From: Bacteroidota bacterium
Lineage (GTDB): Bacteria; Bacteroidota; Bacteroidia; Bacteroidales; VadinHA17
Length of the DNA: 32,855 bases
Direction of reading: 5' to 3'
Assembly: GCA_025350595.1 (NCBI GenBank)
Contig: JANXXP010000352.1
Location: forward strand, 1 to 32,855
The position numbers and the translations under genes are program-made. Below are positions 1 to 9,198 of this stretch, piece by piece (the stretch's first letter is position 1; each line of letters opens with the position of its first letter). Below the pieces are notes generated by a model. The model ran no database searches. It was not told where the DNA came from and saw nothing but the letters and a program-made list of their open reading frames with translations.

Positions 1-1
1 A

Positions 2-1756
2 GGAAGTGCTGTAATCAATGCAATTCCATTAACACCAGCTTCTCCAATAATAGGTACTATAACGCAACCAACATGTACAGTAGTAACAGGAAGTGTAGCT
101 CTTAGCGGTTTACCGGCAGGTGCATGGACTGTAACAGAATCTATTGGGTCAACAACAATAACAGGTACTGGTACAACAGGAACATTTAGCGGATTAGCGG
201 CCAATAGCTATACCTTTAAAGTTACTGATGGGGTTTCAACATGTACCTCTGTAGCTTCAGCTGCTGCAGTTGTAAATGTACAACCAACCACACCGTCAGC
301 GCCTGCAATAAGCTCGATTACCCAACCGACATGTTCAGTAGCAACAGGAAGTGTAACCCTTAGCGGTTTACCGGCAGGTAATTGGACAGTAACAGAATCC
401 ATTGGATCGACAACAATAACAGGAACAGGAACAACAGCGACCTTCACAGGCTTAGCTGCCAATACCTATACATTTACAGTTACCGATGGAGTTTCAACAT
501 GTACTTCAGTAGCATCTGCTAGTGCTCTAATCAATGTTGCACCAACCTCAGCATTAGTTGTAATCAGCAACCCTGCTTCTGCATGTTCGCCATCAACTGT
601 TGATATTACCTCAGCAGCTGTAACAGCCGGGAGTTCAGTGGGTCTGACCTTTACATACTGGACAGATGCAGCAGCAACAAGCAGCTATGCCACCCCTTCA
701 GCAGCAGCTTCCGGAACATGGTATATTAAAGGTACCCTTGTTTCAGGTTGTTTCGATATTAAGCCAGTAACAGTTGTTGTTAATCCTTCCCCTGTTATAT
801 CTATAAACAGTCCTGCAGCCGTATGCTCGCCTGCAACAGTTAACCTTACAGCAGCGGCGATAACTTCAGGAAGTACTGCTGGTCTCACTTTTACCTACTG
901 GACTGATGCGACTGCAACAACTTCTTACGCAACTCCATCTGTTGCTACCTCAGGAACTTATTTCATCAAGGGAACTGTAGCCTTAACCGGATGTTATGAT
1001 ATTAAACCGGTTACAGTAACAGTTAATCCAAAACCAGCAGGTAGCGTAGTTGTTACAAATGCGAAATGTTTTGGAGCTAATAACGGAGCTGTGGATCTAA
1101 CAGTTACAGGTGGTACGCCGGCATTTACTTACCTCTGGAGTAATGGAACTGTTACAGAAGATTTAGGTAACGTTGCAGCCGGAGTTTACTCAGTAACTAT
1201 CACAGATGCTAATCTTTGTTCTTCAGGTGTTTCGGCTACTGTTACACAACCTGTGGCGCTTTCAATAAGCAGCGCTAAGGTAGACGCTACATGTCCTGGT
1301 GATCCTACAGGTAGCATTACACTTACAATTTCGGGCGGGACCCTGCCATACAAACCTATCTGGTCAGATGGTATCACAACTATCGACCGTATAAATATTC
1401 CAAACGGGACCTATAGTGTTATCATTGCCGATCTGAATGGATGTGCTATACCTCTTGATGTGATTGTGGAGGTTATTGGTGGTGATAATTGTATTGAAAT
1501 ACCGGGGATCATAACTCCAAATAATGATGGTTTTAATGATACCTGGAAGATCAAGAATATTGATATGTTCCCGAACGCAGAAGTATTTGTATTTACAAGA
1601 TGGGGAAAACTGGTGTATAATTCTAAAAACCTGTCAGCAAACCCATGGGATGGTACAGATAAAGGTAAATTATTGCCAACAGATTCATATCATTATATCC
1701 TTCATCTTAATAATGGGTCACAACCAAGATCAGGGGTAATAAGTATTATCAGATAA
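2..1756 (+). CDS. Large repetitive surface protein, T9SS type B cargo (5'-truncated)
   Basis: The frame is open from base 2 to the TAA at 1756, so this is the last 584 residues of a longer protein whose start lies outside the window. From the N-terminal side it shows two 86-residue repeats ([19 protein letters not shown] core), two 80-residue repeats ([17 protein letters not shown] core, ending [10 protein letters not shown]), two SprB-type repeats (about bases 1050-1255 and 1265-1470; [12 protein letters not shown] and [11 protein letters not shown] signatures), and a gliding-motility-associated C-terminal domain (about 1500-1756; [12 protein letters not shown], then RWGKLVYNS, then SGVISIIR at the extreme end). 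That last domain is the type B sorting signal that sends cargo through the type IX secretion system to the cell surface. Composition is Thr/Ala/Ser/Val-rich, as in adhesins. The downstream PorP/SprF-like gene fits as its secretion or anchoring partner. The ligand is unknown. Confidence 0.9.
   Translation, partial: GSAVINAIPLTPASPIIGTITQPTCTVVTGSVALSGLPAGAWTVTESIGSTTITGTGTTGTFSGLAANSYTFKVTDGVSTCTSVASAAAVVNVQPTTPSAPAISSITQPTCSVATGSVTLSGLPAGNWTVTESIGSTTITGTGTTATFTGLAANTYTFTVTDGVSTCTSVASASALINVAPTSALVVISNPASACSPSTVDITSAAVTAGSSVGLTFTYWTDAAATSSYATPSAAASGTWYIKGTLVSGCFDIKPVTVVVNPSPVISINSPAAVCSPATVNLTAAAITSGSTAGLTFTYWTDATATTSYATPSVATSGTYFIKGTVALTGCYDIKPVTVTVNPKPAGSVVVTNAKCFGANNGAVDLTVTGGTPAFTYLWSNGTVTEDLGNVAAGVYSVTITDANLCSSGVSATVTQPVALSISSAKVDATCPGDPTGSITLTISGGTLPYKPIWSDGITTIDRINIPNGTYSVIIADLNGCAIPLDVIVEVIGGDNCIEIPGIITPNNDGFNDTWKIKNIDMFPNAEVFVFTRWGKLVYNSKNLSANPWDGTDKGKLLPTDSYHYILHLNNGSQPRSGVISIIR
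71..540 (+). repeat. Two tandem 86-codon repeats inside the surface protein gene
   Basis: The same segment recurs at 258-bp spacing (ACATGT at 71 and again at 329). The copies stay close at DNA level, with long shared stretches around CTTAGCGGTTTACCGGCAGG, which suggests fairly recent duplication or gene conversion. The tail of an earlier copy (SAVINAIP-like) precedes base 44, so the array continues upstream. The window may therefore cut through a longer array that is prone to copy-number change or assembly collapse. Confidence 0.85.
561..1039 (+). repeat. Two tandem 80-codon repeats inside the surface protein gene
   Basis: A second repeat class with 240-bp periodicity ([10 protein letters not shown] at about 580 and [10 protein letters not shown] at about 820). 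Each unit ends in a CxDIKPVTVxVNP strand typical of Ig-like modules in Bacteroidota surface proteins. Each unit has a pair of cysteines roughly 55 residues apart, which could form a disulfide. Confidence 0.8.
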
Positions 1757-1784
1757 TTATTGTTATATTTCGTAGATTTATTAT

Positions 1785-2783
1785 ATGAGGTTTCTCAGAA
1801 GCATATTACCGGTAATTTTTCTCTGCTGCATTTTTGAAACTGCTGTGGCGCAGCAGGTTCCTATGTATAGCCAGTACATTATGAATGGGTTTTTGATTAA
1901 CCCCTCATATGCCGGACGTGATGGTTATACAACTGTTAACCTTACTGTAAGGGATCAATGGGTAGGAATGGCAGGAGCGCCAACTACGTATGCATTAAGT
2001 TTTCAAACCAGGTTACTTAAGGATAGTTATATTTCGAAATCCACATCTGTAAGAAAAAAGTTTGTTAAACCTACCCGGGGAGGAAATGTCGGACTTGGGG
2101 GATATCTGTTTAACGATAACAATGGTATCATGCACCGAACCGGAATTCAGGCAGCTTATGCATATCACATTTCAATGGGCAGAACGGACGGGACTCCAAA
2201 TTATCTTTCCTTTGGACTGGCAATGACTGCTTATCAGTTTGTTGTGAATACCAATGGTGTTATTTTTGATCCGGCTGATCCCTTGCTTAACTCCTACCAG
2301 AGATCGGTGTTCATTCCTGATTTTAATTTTGGTGCAAGCTATACTACATCAAAGTATTACTTTGGTTTTGCAATGACCAACCTTCTGAGAGGATCATTAT
2401 TCGTATCGGATTCATCTAGTAACAAAAGAACGGAACTTGGTAATTATTTTCTCACAGGAGGCATGAAATTTCCTGTCGCACCTGATTGGGTTATTGAACC
2501 ATCAACATTAATAAAGTCATCTGATATGTTGTTTAAGTCAATTCAGGCAGATCTAACAACACGTGTCTATTATAAAGAAGATTATTGGGCTGGTGTGTCC
2601 TGGAGAACCAGTGATGCTATTATAGTGATGTTGGGGTTAAGATATGACAGGTATTATTTTGCCTATGCCTATGACATTACACTTACTGATATCCGAAAAC
2701 AGAGTTTTGGTACTCATGAGCTTACTCTCGCTGTGAAATTTGGTGAAAGCGCCAGAAGGTACAGATGGATAAATGCATATTAA
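1785..2783 (+). CDS. PorP/SprF-like type IX secretion membrane protein
   Basis: 332 residues with an N-terminal signal peptide (cleavage likely after AVAQ) and the family hallmark QQVPMYSQYIMNGFLINPSYAGRDG, followed by alternating amphipathic strands to the end, as expected for an outer-membrane beta-barrel of the PorP/SprF family (usual length about 300-350). In gliding Bacteroidota, SprF is needed to deliver the giant adhesin SprB, and genes of this family often follow cargo carrying a type B C-terminal domain. Here the gene starts 28 bp after such a cargo gene, so a dedicated partner is the simplest reading. The next gene overlaps its end by 11 bp, suggesting one transcript. It is probably one of several paralogues in the genome, so a specific name is not assigned. 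Confidence 0.88.
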   Translation: MRFLRSILPVIFLCCIFETAVAQQVPMYSQYIMNGFLINPSYAGRDGYTTVNLTVRDQWVGMAGAPTTYALSFQTRLLKDSYISKSTSVRKKFVKPTRGGNVGLGGYLFNDNNGIMHRTGIQAAYAYHISMGRTDGTPNYLSFGLAMTAYQFVVNTNGVIFDPADPLLNSYQRSVFIPDFNFGASYTTSKYYFGFAMTNLLRGSLFVSDSSSNKRTELGNYFLTGGMKFPVAPDWVIEPSTLIKSSDMLFKSIQADLTTRVYYKEDYWAGVSWRTSDAIIVMLGLRYDRYYFAYAYDITLTDIRKQSFGTHELTLAVKFGESARRYRWINAY

Positions 2784-3807
2784 AGGAGTTTTTTACAGAA
2801 TTGCAGGTACTCTCGTCTTTTTAGTTCTTCTGACCTATAGAGGGCACTCTCAGAATGCGGTAACGCAATCTGAACGTATCATGTTTTATAATGTTGAAAA
2901 CCTGTTTGATACTTACAATGATTCTTCTAAGGATGACGACGCTTTTCTTCCAGGAGGAGTGATGAGATGGAATTTAACAAGGTACAATAAGAAAATCAAT
3001 TCGTTATATAAGACAATAGTTGCAGCAGGGGAGTGGAAGTCCCCTGCTGTTGTTGCATTTTGCGAAATAGAAAACAGAAAAGTAATTGAAGATCTTATTT
3101 TTGGCACTTATCTTTCAAAATTTAAATATGGAATTATCCATGAGGAATCTCCTGATCAGAGAGGGATTGATGTTTGTCTCATTTACAGGAAAGATTGTGT
3201 CTCAATACTTGATTACAAGTACTGGATTCCTTCGGGGATTTTGAAAAGAGACTTTACCTCAAGGAGTGTACTATACGCTAAGCTTGGAATTGATCGTGAT
3301 ACTATTCATCTAATTGTAAATCACTGGCCGTCAAGAAGGGGAGGGGTTCTTTCAGGTGAGGATCTCAGGATGAAAATTGCCGGTATGGTCAGAGAAAAAA
3401 CCGATTCTCTTATGAATAAAAAGCCTGACGGTGCAAAGATCATTATTGTGGGTGATTTTAATTGCACTCCTGATGATCAGGTTGTCAGGTCGCTTCTTGT
3501 TCCATATGATTCTGTCAATTTCCTGGTAAACCTTTCTGAAAATATGGCCTTAAAGGGTGAGGGTACATATCGTTATCTTGGAGCATGGGAAATGATAGAC
3601 CAGATAATCGTATCGAACAAATTTATAAACGCTGAAAATGGTTTACATACTAATGAAAAGATGTTAAAAATTTTTAAACCTGATTTTCTCCTTCAGAAAG
3701 ATCCAAAATACCCCGGATTCACACCTTTTTCGACCTATCGCGGATACAAATATCAGGGAGGCTTTAGCGATCATCTTCCTGTTTTAATTGATCTTAAGCT
3801 CAATTAG
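2773..3807 (+). CDS. Secreted endonuclease/exonuclease/phosphatase-fold protein
   Basis: 344 residues. A hydrophobic N-terminus (about residues 5-27, ending GHSQ) reads as a signal peptide. The fold's catalytic motifs are in order: NVENLFD (N40, E42), AFCEIEN (E98/E100, metal binding), HWPSRRGG, GDFNCTPDD, and a C-terminal SDHLPV (H334). This is the Mg-dependent EEP superfamily (DNase I, sphingomyelinase and inositol-phosphatase relatives); the substrate cannot be told from the sequence. Export plus linkage to a T9SS locus argues for action in the periplasm or on extracellular nucleic acid or phosphoester. The start overlaps the porP/sprF-like stop by 11 bp. Its 3' end overlaps the end of the opposing cca gene by 8 bp. 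Confidence 0.85.
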   Translation: MHIKGVFYRIAGTLVFLVLLTYRGHSQNAVTQSERIMFYNVENLFDTYNDSSKDDDAFLPGGVMRWNLTRYNKKINSLYKTIVAAGEWKSPAVVAFCEIENRKVIEDLIFGTYLSKFKYGIIHEESPDQRGIDVCLIYRKDCVSILDYKYWIPSGILKRDFTSRSVLYAKLGIDRDTIHLIVNHWPSRRGGVLSGEDLRMKIAGMVREKTDSLMNKKPDGAKIIIVGDFNCTPDDQVVRSLLVPYDSVNFLVNLSENMALKGEGTYRYLGAWEMIDQIIVSNKFINAENGLHTNEKMLKIFKPDFLLQKDPKYPGFTPFSTYRGYKYQGGFSDHLPVLIDLKLN

Positions 3808-5224
3808 CCTGGGCTACAGGTGTAAGTCCGATCTCACGTCCTTTTTCTATCATTAATTTTCGGGCAGCTTCATGCTCGTTTGGAATAATACCATCGAGTA
3901 TAGCCTCTCTTATAGCATTTTTTATTATCCCTACTTCCTTTCCCGGGTTTATTCCAAACGCTGTGATAATTTCACTACCATCAATAGGAGGCTGAAAATT
4001 TCTTATTGCATCTTTTTCTTCAATTTCTTTAAGCTTGGTTCTTACATGCTTAAAATTTTCAAGATGCCGGGTCTTTTTTGCTTCGTTCTTAGATGTTATA
4101 TCTGCTTCGCATAAAATCATAAGATCATCTATATCGTCACCTGCTTCAAATAATAATCTTCTTATAGCTGAATCTGTTACTATTTCCTGTGAAACTGAAA
4201 TTGGCCGGAGATGAAGGTCAACTATTTTTTGAACATATTTCATCTTTTCATTTAATGGAAGTTTGAGCCTCCTGAAGATACCTGGAATCATCTTCGAGCC
4301 CACAAACTCGTGCCCATGAAATGACCAGCCTGTACCTGGTATGTATTTTTTGGTCATTGGTTTTGCGATATCATGAACCAGGGCAGCCCATCTAAGCCAG
4401 ATATTTTCTGTGTTTTTACTTATATTATCGAGAACTTTAATTGAATGATGAAAGTTGTCCTTATGCCCTTTCCCTTCCTTCGTTTCAACTCCTTTAAGAT
4501 TATCCAGTTCAGGAAAAATTATCTTGAGCAACCCGGCTTTTTCAAGGAGCAAAAAGCCTTTCGATGGGGTATCGCACATTATTATCTTATTCAGCTCTGT
4601 GATTATGCGTTCTGGTGAAACAATCCTGATCCTTTCTCTGTTTTCGAGTATTGAAGAGAATGTACTCTCTTCAATTGTGAAATTCAGTTGATTTGCAAAC
4701 CTGATCGCTCTCATCATTCTTAATGGATCATCTGAAAAGGTCTTATCCGGATCAAGTGGTGTTCTGATGATTTTCTTTTTCAAATCTTCAATACCTCCGA
4801 AGGGATCAAGAAATTCTCCGAATGTTTCCTTGTTAATACTGATAGCCAGAGCATTAATAGTAAAGTCTCTTCTCTTCTGATCATCTTCAAGGGTCCCGTT
4901 TTCTACAACAGGTTTTCTTGAACCCCTGTCATATGATTCTTTTCTGGCACCTACAAATTCAATTTCGTATTCATCACTTTTAAACATTGCAGTTCCAAAG
5001 TTTTTGAAGATGCTGACTTTCGTTCCGGGTCTTATCTTTCTGGCAGCTTTACGAGCTATCTCAATACCACTTCCTATGACAACAATATCAATGTCCTTAT
5101 CGGGATGATGCCTTTTTAGAAGGCAATCCCTTACCCATCCTCCAATTACATACGCCTGTACATTCTCAGTTGTAACTACATCTGAAAGTGTTTTGAAAAT
5201 TTTGTCATTAAGACATATATTCAT
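3800..5224 (-). CDS. cca: CCA tRNA nucleotidyltransferase with HD domain
   Basis: Adds or repairs the 3'-CCA of tRNAs using CTP and ATP. Chosen start is the ATG at 5224 (474 residues); a TTG 15 bp upstream gives five more residues but lies very close to the likely transcription start. Class II nucleotidyltransferase signature: GGWVRD (about 28-33) and the metal-binding DKDIDI (about 42-47), then RRDFTINALA and DPLRMMRAIRFA, the nucleotide-selecting and head-domain motifs. A C-terminal HD phosphohydrolase domain follows (HHSIKVLDN... WAALVHDIAKP ...HGHE), as in many bacterial Cca/PcnB-like enzymes. The CCA-adding assignment rather than poly(A) polymerase is supported by the tRNA-Met at 23049, which lacks an encoded CCA and so needs such an enzyme. 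Confidence 0.93.
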   Translation of the reverse strand: MNICLNDKIFKTLSDVVTTENVQAYVIGGWVRDCLLKRHHPDKDIDIVVIGSGIEIARKAARKIRPGTKVSIFKNFGTAMFKSDEYEIEFVGARKESYDRGSRKPVVENGTLEDDQKRRDFTINALAISINKETFGEFLDPFGGIEDLKKKIIRTPLDPDKTFSDDPLRMMRAIRFANQLNFTIEESTFSSILENRERIRIVSPERIITELNKIIMCDTPSKGFLLLEKAGLLKIIFPELDNLKGVETKEGKGHKDNFHHSIKVLDNISKNTENIWLRWAALVHDIAKPMTKKYIPGTGWSFHGHEFVGSKMIPGIFRRLKLPLNEKMKYVQKIVDLHLRPISVSQEIVTDSAIRRLLFEAGDDIDDLMILCEADITSKNEAKKTRHLENFKHVRTKLKEIEEKDAIRNFQPPIDGSEIITAFGINPGKEVGIIKNAIREAILDGIIPNEHEAARKLMIEKGREIGLTPVAQAN

Positions 5225-5257
5225 ATATAGATATGACAATTTGTTAATTATTCATGA

Positions 5258-5265
5258 CAAAGTTA
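5258..5265 (-). promoter_or_regulatory. -7 box of probable cca promoter
   Basis: On the minus strand this reads TAACTTTG, an exact match to the Bacteroidota TAnnTTTG -7 element, 33 bp before the ATG at 5224. No good TTTG box is seen at the expected upstream distance, so it is weaker than the panB, lptF/G and tRNA promoters. Confidence 0.45.
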
Positions 5266-5375
5266 CAATTAATACTCAATTTTTTGTACCTTAAGACTTT
5301 TACGACTAATTGGCATGAAGGTTGTCAGGGAACTAAACAAACTGATGTTCTATATGTTTAATAAATAAAAATGAA

Positions 5376-5735
5376 ATGACTGAGCATTTAACAAAAGAGA
5401 TGTTTTTGAATAAAGTATTCAATTATGAGACAAATAAAGATTGGAAATTTGAAGGTGAAAAGCCCTGTGTAATAGATTTTTATGCAGATTGGTGCGGTCC
5501 TTGCAAGATGGTAGCTCCTGTTCTGGAAGAGCTGGCAAAAGATTATGATGGTAAAATTAATGTTTATAAAGTCAACACTGAGGAAGAACAGGAACTAGCA
5601 TCTGCTTTTGGTATCAGAAGCATCCCTTCCTTTTTATTCGTTCCTTCGGAAGGTCAACCACAAATGGCAATGGGAGCATTACCTAAAGAAACATTCGTTA
5701 AAGCATTCAAGGATGTACTTCATGTAGAAAAATAG
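5376..5735 (+). CDS. Thioredoxin
   Basis: 119 residues, a single thioredoxin fold with no signal peptide, so cytoplasmic. The redox motif WCGPC sits in DFYADWCGPCKMVAPVLEEL, followed by VNTEEEQELASAFGIRSIPSF, which contains the conserved cis-proline loop (SIPS). Slightly longer than the 105-110 residue norm because of an N-terminal extension of about 20 residues (MTEHLTKEMFLNKVFNYE). It is monocistronic: cca is divergent upstream and a terminator hairpin follows. It probably keeps cytoplasmic protein thiols reduced together with thioredoxin reductase. A redox chaperone or specialised role cannot be excluded. Confidence 0.93.
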   Translation: MTEHLTKEMFLNKVFNYETNKDWKFEGEKPCVIDFYADWCGPCKMVAPVLEELAKDYDGKINVYKVNTEEEQELASAFGIRSIPSFLFVPSEGQPQMAMGALPKETFVKAFKDVLHVEK

Positions 5736-5883
5736 CCTGTTCGTCAAAAAATGAAGGCAGTTCAATAAAAATTTCAAAATGTTTGAAACATTTTATACCT
5801 GATAAGCGTTTAAATATTCAGAAGGTAGAAACATTAAGTTTCAAACGTTTTTTTCATGGATTTAGGTTTAGGGTAGTAAAGTA
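5736..5883 (+). other. Intergenic spacer with palindrome
   Basis: This AT-rich spacer between thioredoxin and its terminator has no credible ORF. It holds a near-perfect palindrome AAATGTTTGAAACATTT (about 5777-5793) and, further on, a related GTTTCAAACG. They could be processing hairpins in the long 3' UTR or a protein-binding site; the sequence does not say which. Confidence 0.3.
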
Positions 5884-5916
5884 GTAAATCAGGACTTCGG
5901 TCCTGATTTATTTTTA
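5884..5916 (+). terminator. Terminator after thioredoxin (UUCG loop)
   Basis: A perfect 11-bp stem (5885-5895 with 5900-5910) closed by a TTCG tetraloop and followed by TTTTTAT on the plus strand. It lies about 150 bp after the thioredoxin stop and abuts the xseB stop codon (5914-5916) on the other strand, so it may also end the xse transcript, although the minus-strand side lacks a T-run. Confidence 0.75.
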
Positions 5917-6111
5917 TACAATATCCTTAAATGTACTGTTGATTTCCTCTTCAATAGTTTTAAGTTTTTTCTGACAAAGCTTTATCATATCAGAAGCTCT
6001 CTTTACTTCAATTGATAGTTTATCAACATCAAGCTCACCGCTTTCTATTTTTCTGAGTATGTCTTCAATCTCAATTACCGCTTCATTAAATGAAAATTCC
6101 TTTTTTGCCAT
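5914..6111 (-). CDS. xseB: Exodeoxyribonuclease VII small subunit
   Basis: 65 residues, the usual size for XseB. All-helical sequence with the family pattern FSFNEAVIEIEDILRKIESGELDVDKL followed by an amphipathic helix (ASDMIKLCQKKLKTIEEEI). Several small subunits decorate one XseA to form the ATP-independent nuclease that degrades single-stranded DNA to oligonucleotides. It lies 55 bp after xseA in the same direction, the normal pairing, and ends next to a hairpin terminator. Confidence 0.92.
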   Translation of the reverse strand: MAKKEFSFNEAVIEIEDILRKIESGELDVDKLSIEVKRASDMIKLCQKKLKTIEEEINSTFKDIV

Positions 6112-6166
6112 ATCTTCTAAATTTATTTAACTTTAATAGTAATCTCCCATTCTCCCTCTCTCCTTT

Positions 6167-7543
6167 TCACCCACTCTTTCTAAGCACTGTGCTGGTCACT
6201 TTTCCATCAATGAATTGTGTTTCAATATTATCATCAATCATTATCTTATCCATATTCTTCAATATCTTACCATTAACAGATGTAATGGTGTATCCTCTCT
6301 GGAGAACATTTTCAGGTTTCAGGATATTCAGTGTATTTTCTAAATCTTCCAGCCTGATATTATTTTGTGAAATAACGTTAATGGCTTTTGCAATTAAAAG
6401 CTGCTTCATCCTTTCAAGTGCTGCCCATTTTTCAGAAGAATAAGAATTTACTCCTGAAACTAGTCTGGATTTATGGTTTGCAGGAATTAATCCTGCTCTC
6501 GAAGTAAAATCTCTTCCAATATTAATGATCTCTATAATTTTTCCTGAAAGTTGATCTTTTATACCAGATATCATCAAACGACTAAGTGGTACAAGTCTGA
6601 TTGCTGAGGTCTCGACCCTTTTTTTGTTCGCTTCTATTATTATCCTCGCGTTATCTTTAATTAATGAGCCGAGTACAATCAATTGTTCCTCAGCTTCTGA
6701 TACCTTGGCGATAAGGAAATCAGCAACAGCTGTTGGCGTTTTAAGCGACCTGTTAGCAACCATATCAGCAACAGATATATCCTTTTCATGGCCAATTCCG
6801 GTTATTACCGGCAAGGGAAACTGTGTAATATGATACGCAATATTGTAGCTGTCAAACCAACTGAGATCAGATTGGGAACCTCCACCCCTGATGATGACTA
6901 CCACATCGAACAAGTGAGCATTATTTGCAATTCTATTGAGTGCACTTATTACTCCTTCTTCTGTTTCGCTCCCCTGCATGGCACTCTCGATCAGGGCAGA
7001 ATAAAAAACATATCCGAAACTATTCCCTTTCAGATGGTTAATAAAATCTGAATATCCTGCTGCACCGGAAGAAGAAATAATTGCTATTCTTTGAGGAAGA
7101 ATTGGCATCTCAAGCTCCTTATTCATTGAAAAGACTCCTTCCTCCTCCAGCCTTTTGATAACAAGCTGACGTTTTATTGCCATTTCACCAATGGTAAAAG
7201 CAGGATCAATATCGGTTATTACCAGACTAAGTCCGTATAATTCATGATATTCAATTTTTACTTTGATAAGTATATTGAAACCTTCCTGCAGAGATTCACC
7301 TGTAATATTTTCAAAAAGTGCTTTGAGAAATCTGTAGCGATTATTCCAGATTATAGCCTTTACCCTTGCCCTGACATTCTTCTCATCCGGATTTTTTTCA
7401 ATTAGTTCAAGGTAACAATGACCGTTGAAATTTTCTTTGATCTCAGAAATTTCAGCAACTACCCAGTACATGTCAGGTAGTGCCATATATAGTGAATCTC
7501 TTATTATCAGCTGTAATTCAGTTAAGGAAAGTTTCTCAGCCAT
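6167..7543 (-). CDS. xseA: Exodeoxyribonuclease VII large subunit
   Basis: 458 residues. N-terminal OB-fold (about 1-100, with SLTELQLIIRDSLYMALPDMYWVVAEISE and NGHCYLEL), then the exonuclease VII core: IAIISSSGAAGYSDF, VVVIRGGGSQSDLSWFD, PVITGIGHEKDISVADMVA and KTPTAVADFL, followed by a long helical region and a C-terminal XseA tail (VLQRGYTITSVNGK). It works with XseB in single-stranded DNA degradation and repair. It begins 2 bp after the stop of the secreted subtilase gene, so it is translated from the same message, an unusual partner for a DNA repair gene. In-frame ATG start, TGA stop. Confidence 0.95.
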   Translation of the reverse strand: MAEKLSLTELQLIIRDSLYMALPDMYWVVAEISEIKENFNGHCYLELIEKNPDEKNVRARVKAIIWNNRYRFLKALFENITGESLQEGFNILIKVKIEYHELYGLSLVITDIDPAFTIGEMAIKRQLVIKRLEEEGVFSMNKELEMPILPQRIAIISSSGAAGYSDFINHLKGNSFGYVFYSALIESAMQGSETEEGVISALNRIANNAHLFDVVVIIRGGGSQSDLSWFDSYNIAYHITQFPLPVITGIGHEKDISVADMVANRSLKTPTAVADFLIAKVSEAEEQLIVLGSLIKDNARIIIEANKKRVETSAIRLVPLSRLMISGIKDQLSGKIIEIINIGRDFTSRAGLIPANHKSRLVSGVNSYSSEKWAALERMKQLLIAKAINVISQNNIRLEDLENTLNILKPENVLQRGYTITSVNGKILKNMDKIMIDDNIETQFIDGKVTSTVLRKSG

Positions 7544-7545
7544 AA

Positions 7546-9198
7546 TCAGTTTCGCAGTTTTATTATTTTATACACTTTTTCTACTGTGCCCTTTATAATT
7601 CTGATGAAATACATTCCCTGTTCACTGTTTTGAAGTTCAGTAATGACTAATGATCTCCCGGCATAATCCTGATAGTCATTTCTGTAAACCATTTTCCCTG
7701 TCATTGAAACAATTTCTATTGTAAGTATTTCAGGTGGTTGTCGAAATATAATCTCAATACTACCTGTTGTAGGATTGGGTCCTATAACAGATTCTTCAAG
7801 TGGCATTGTGACGTATTTATCCTGAAGCTTTACCAGTGCAGTAACCATATCAGGAATACCATAACCGTAAAGTGAATCAGGTAAATTATATTTGTCAGCG
7901 CTTGTGCGAAGAACTTCTATAATATCAGTGTTCAGAGCTTTCGGCACTGCCTGCAAAAGGCAAGCTGCCATTCCGCTTAAAATAGGGCAGGAGAATGATG
8001 TTCCACTTGATCTTCCAAAAGTTGTAATATCTACCTGAACAGGTACATTTACTCCCATCGCGGCGTTATCTGGTTTTACTCTTCCATCATATGAGGGCCC
8101 GGCTGATGAGAAGGCGGAAATATTATTGTTGGCATCAACTGCTCCAACTGCAAGAACACTTTTCCCATCTGATGGAAAGATTATTCGTTTCCATTCCTTA
8201 TTCCGTTCGTTTCCGGCACTGTTTACAACCAGGATACCCTTTGATGCGGCAATGTCAGCAACTCTGGTCACAAATGCTGTTTTCCCATCAAGATCGGAGT
8301 ATTTGTAATTCATTGAAGGATCATCGAAATAGTAATAACCTAGTGATGATGAAATTATGTCTGCACCCGTACTGTCGGCATATTCGGCTCCGGCAGCCCA
8401 AAAATCTTCTTCGACAGGGTACTCTGAGTCAACATCTTCAGTTTTTAGAAGTAAATAATCTGCCCCTGGCGCTGTTCCTTCCAAAAATTCAGGTTTGTTT
8501 CCGGCTAAAACAGAGAGAACGGCAGTTCCATGAGAGCTTGAACTATAAACGAAATCACTGTTTTTAATAAAATCAAAGGTTTTCTTTACTCCGTTTCTGC
8601 TGCGGAGTGAGATCAGAGATGAGATTTGATCGGCATATGTAAATCCTCCGTCCAGAATGGCTATAAGAATACCTCTTCCATCGTAACCAGAATTGTGGAT
8701 AGCTTTGCCATTAAGCATTGTAACAGGTCGGTCGTAAGCAGTGGGGTCCGCCTGAGTTACCTGAAAGTCCAGTTTGTTATTTAACCCGCCCTTCTTTCCG
8801 GGTGATTTTACAATTTTGATATCGTGTACAAATGGCAGATTCAGGAGTGAGGATATATTAGCGGAGAACTGAGTCTTGAACAGAGCAGTATTCATCCATT
8901 TTGAAGTGCAGTGAAGTTTATATCCGGCGGATGATATTGTATTCAGGTAGTTCTTATTAACAGGAAAATCTTTATAATCCGGTACAGGAATTCCCGCTTT
9001 GTGTCTTCTGTACAGAGCTCTGGATGAAAGCAAATCCTCAGGAGAATAGTTTAAATTATCTCCTTTGTCGTTAAAATAGACTCTGTAATAATATGAATAT
9101 GTTGGTGTTTGTCCATATGACCTGATTGCCGTTGATAACAGCAGCAGAGCAATTAAGATTTTTACTCCCTTTCCGTGTAAAAGATTAAGAGATCTCAT
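7546..9198 (-). CDS. Secreted S8 (subtilisin-like) serine protease with T9SS type A tail
   Basis: 550 residues from the ATG at 9198, chosen over a GTG two codons earlier because this ATG overlaps the upstream stop as TAATG, a translational-coupling arrangement. Signal peptide ends near SYGQ. Catalytic triad of the subtilase family: Asp in AILDGGFTYAD (about 183), His in SSSSHGTAVLSVLAG (about 223), Ser in GTSFSCPILSG (about 401), with oxyanion Asn in VNSAGN (about 330). The last 80 residues (VIGPNPTTGSIEI ... IEIVSMTGKMVY ... GMYFIRI ... YKIIKL) form a type A Por secretion tail. Predicted to be exported through T9SS and act at or beyond the cell surface. Second gene of the MORN-protease-xseA-xseB operon. 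Confidence 0.92.
   Translation of the reverse strand: MRSLNLLHGKGVKILIALLLLSTAIRSYGQTPTYSYYYRVYFNDKGDNLNYSPEDLLSSRALYRRHKAGIPVPDYKDFPVNKNYLNTISSAGYKLHCTSKWMNTALFKTQFSANISSLLNLPFVHDIKIVKSPGKKGGLNNKLDFQVTQADPTAYDRPVTMLNGKAIHNSGYDGRGILIAILDGGFTYADQISSLISLRSRNGVKKTFDFIKNSDFVYSSSSHGTAVLSVLAGNKPEFLEGTAPGADYLLLKTEDVDSEYPVEEDFWAAGAEYADSTGADIISSSLGYYYFDDPSMNYKYSDLDGKTAFVTRVADIAASKGILVVNSAGNERNKEWKRIIFPSDGKSVLAVGAVDANNNISAFSSAGPSYDGRVKPDNAAMGVNVPVQVDITTFGRSSGTSFSCPILSGMAACLLQAVPKALNTDIIEVLRTSADKYNLPDSLYGYGIPDMVTALVKLQDKYVTMPLEESVIGPNPTTGSIEIIFRQPPEILTIEIVSMTGKMVYRNDYQDYAGRSLVITELQNSEQGMYFIRIIKGTVEKVYKIIKLRN

Noticed and set aside
1-1040. Regular repeats that could suggest a CRISPR or satellite array
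   Set aside because: The periodicity is 258 and 240 bp, stays in one open frame, and varies mostly at third codon positions; it is protein-domain duplication.
8091-8567. 158-codon open frame on the plus strand inside the subtilase gene
   Set aside because: It is an antisense shadow of the protease gene, which has an intact catalytic triad and sorting tail; the shadow has no recognisable domain.
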